64,000 nucleotides of DNA from Holtermannia corniformis. Its lineage: Eukaryota; Basidiomycota; Tremellomycetes; Holtermanniales. The position numbers and the translations under genes are program-made. The stretch's first letter is position 1. The number at the start of each line of letters is the position of its first letter. The notes beneath the pieces are model-generated. The model saw only the letters and a list, made by a program, of their open reading frames with translations, ran no database searches and was not told the DNA's origin. The DNA is taken from NCBI GenBank assembly GCA_001599935.1, contig BCIJ01000021.1, positions 172,866 through 236,865 on the forward strand, given 5' to 3'. Below are positions 63,972-64,000 of the stretch, piece after piece.

Positions 63972-64000
63972 GAGCAGTGTTGGCAAATGGTTGTTCGTGG

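Noticed and set aside
1..64000. Secondary-metabolite cluster around the aminotransferase.
   Set aside because: No synthase, oxidase set or transporter lies nearby; neighbours are a small membrane protein, a small secreted protein and a regulator.

Overview
The window looks like nuclear DNA of a basidiomycete fungus. Coding regions are GC-rich and genes are packed on both strands. Most genes are cut by many short GT-AG introns of about 40-60 bases, usually with a CTGAC-like branch point near the 3' end. Recognisable families (BRE1, ELP1, CtIP/Sae2-type CTP1, NudE, PSR1-type phosphatase, type II dihydroorotase) are all eukaryotic. The single-pass membrane family with two beta-rich ectodomains and a Pro/Ser-rich tail, and the large trypsin-like protein, are styles I associate with Agaricomycotina. 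The species cannot be named from the sequence. There is one unresolved base (N) at 607.

Layout. 1-4.2 kb: an orphan gene (minus strand) and a broken tandem copy of it. 5.6-12.1 kb: aromatic aminotransferase, a small membrane protein, a small secreted protein, and a very unusual bZIP plus GATA-finger plus AT-hook protein, all on plus. 12.6-14.4 kb: a third, inverted copy of the orphan gene with every intron in the same place. 15-22.4 kb: three tandem receptor-like membrane proteins (minus). 23-25.2 kb: two tandem HAD-like hydrolase paralogues. 25.2-35.4 kb: conserved housekeeping genes (ELP1, a Mis14/Nsl1-like kinetochore protein, PSR1-type phosphatase, URA4). 35.8-41.5 kb: an F-box gene array with two intact and two partial copies and an LTR between the intact ones. 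41.6-46.7 kb: the DNA-end resection factor CTP1, a hypothetical gene and another F-box-like gene. 46.8-47.3 kb: a 483-base foldback element with perfect terminal inverted repeats. 49.3-58.8 kb: trypsin-like protein, NudE and BRE1. 59-64 kb: an intact and a frameshifted copy of an unknown membrane protein flanking two small unknown genes.

The main theme is local duplication followed by decay. Five unrelated families occur as tandem or near-tandem sets (orphan W-P family, receptor-like family, HAD pair, F-box array, 59-64 kb pair), and three of them carry clear relics: 5' truncation, internal deletion or frameshift. Conserved single-copy genes form uninterrupted blocks between these sets. All exon boundaries below were deduced by eye from splice signals, reading frame and paralogue comparison. 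No database search was run.
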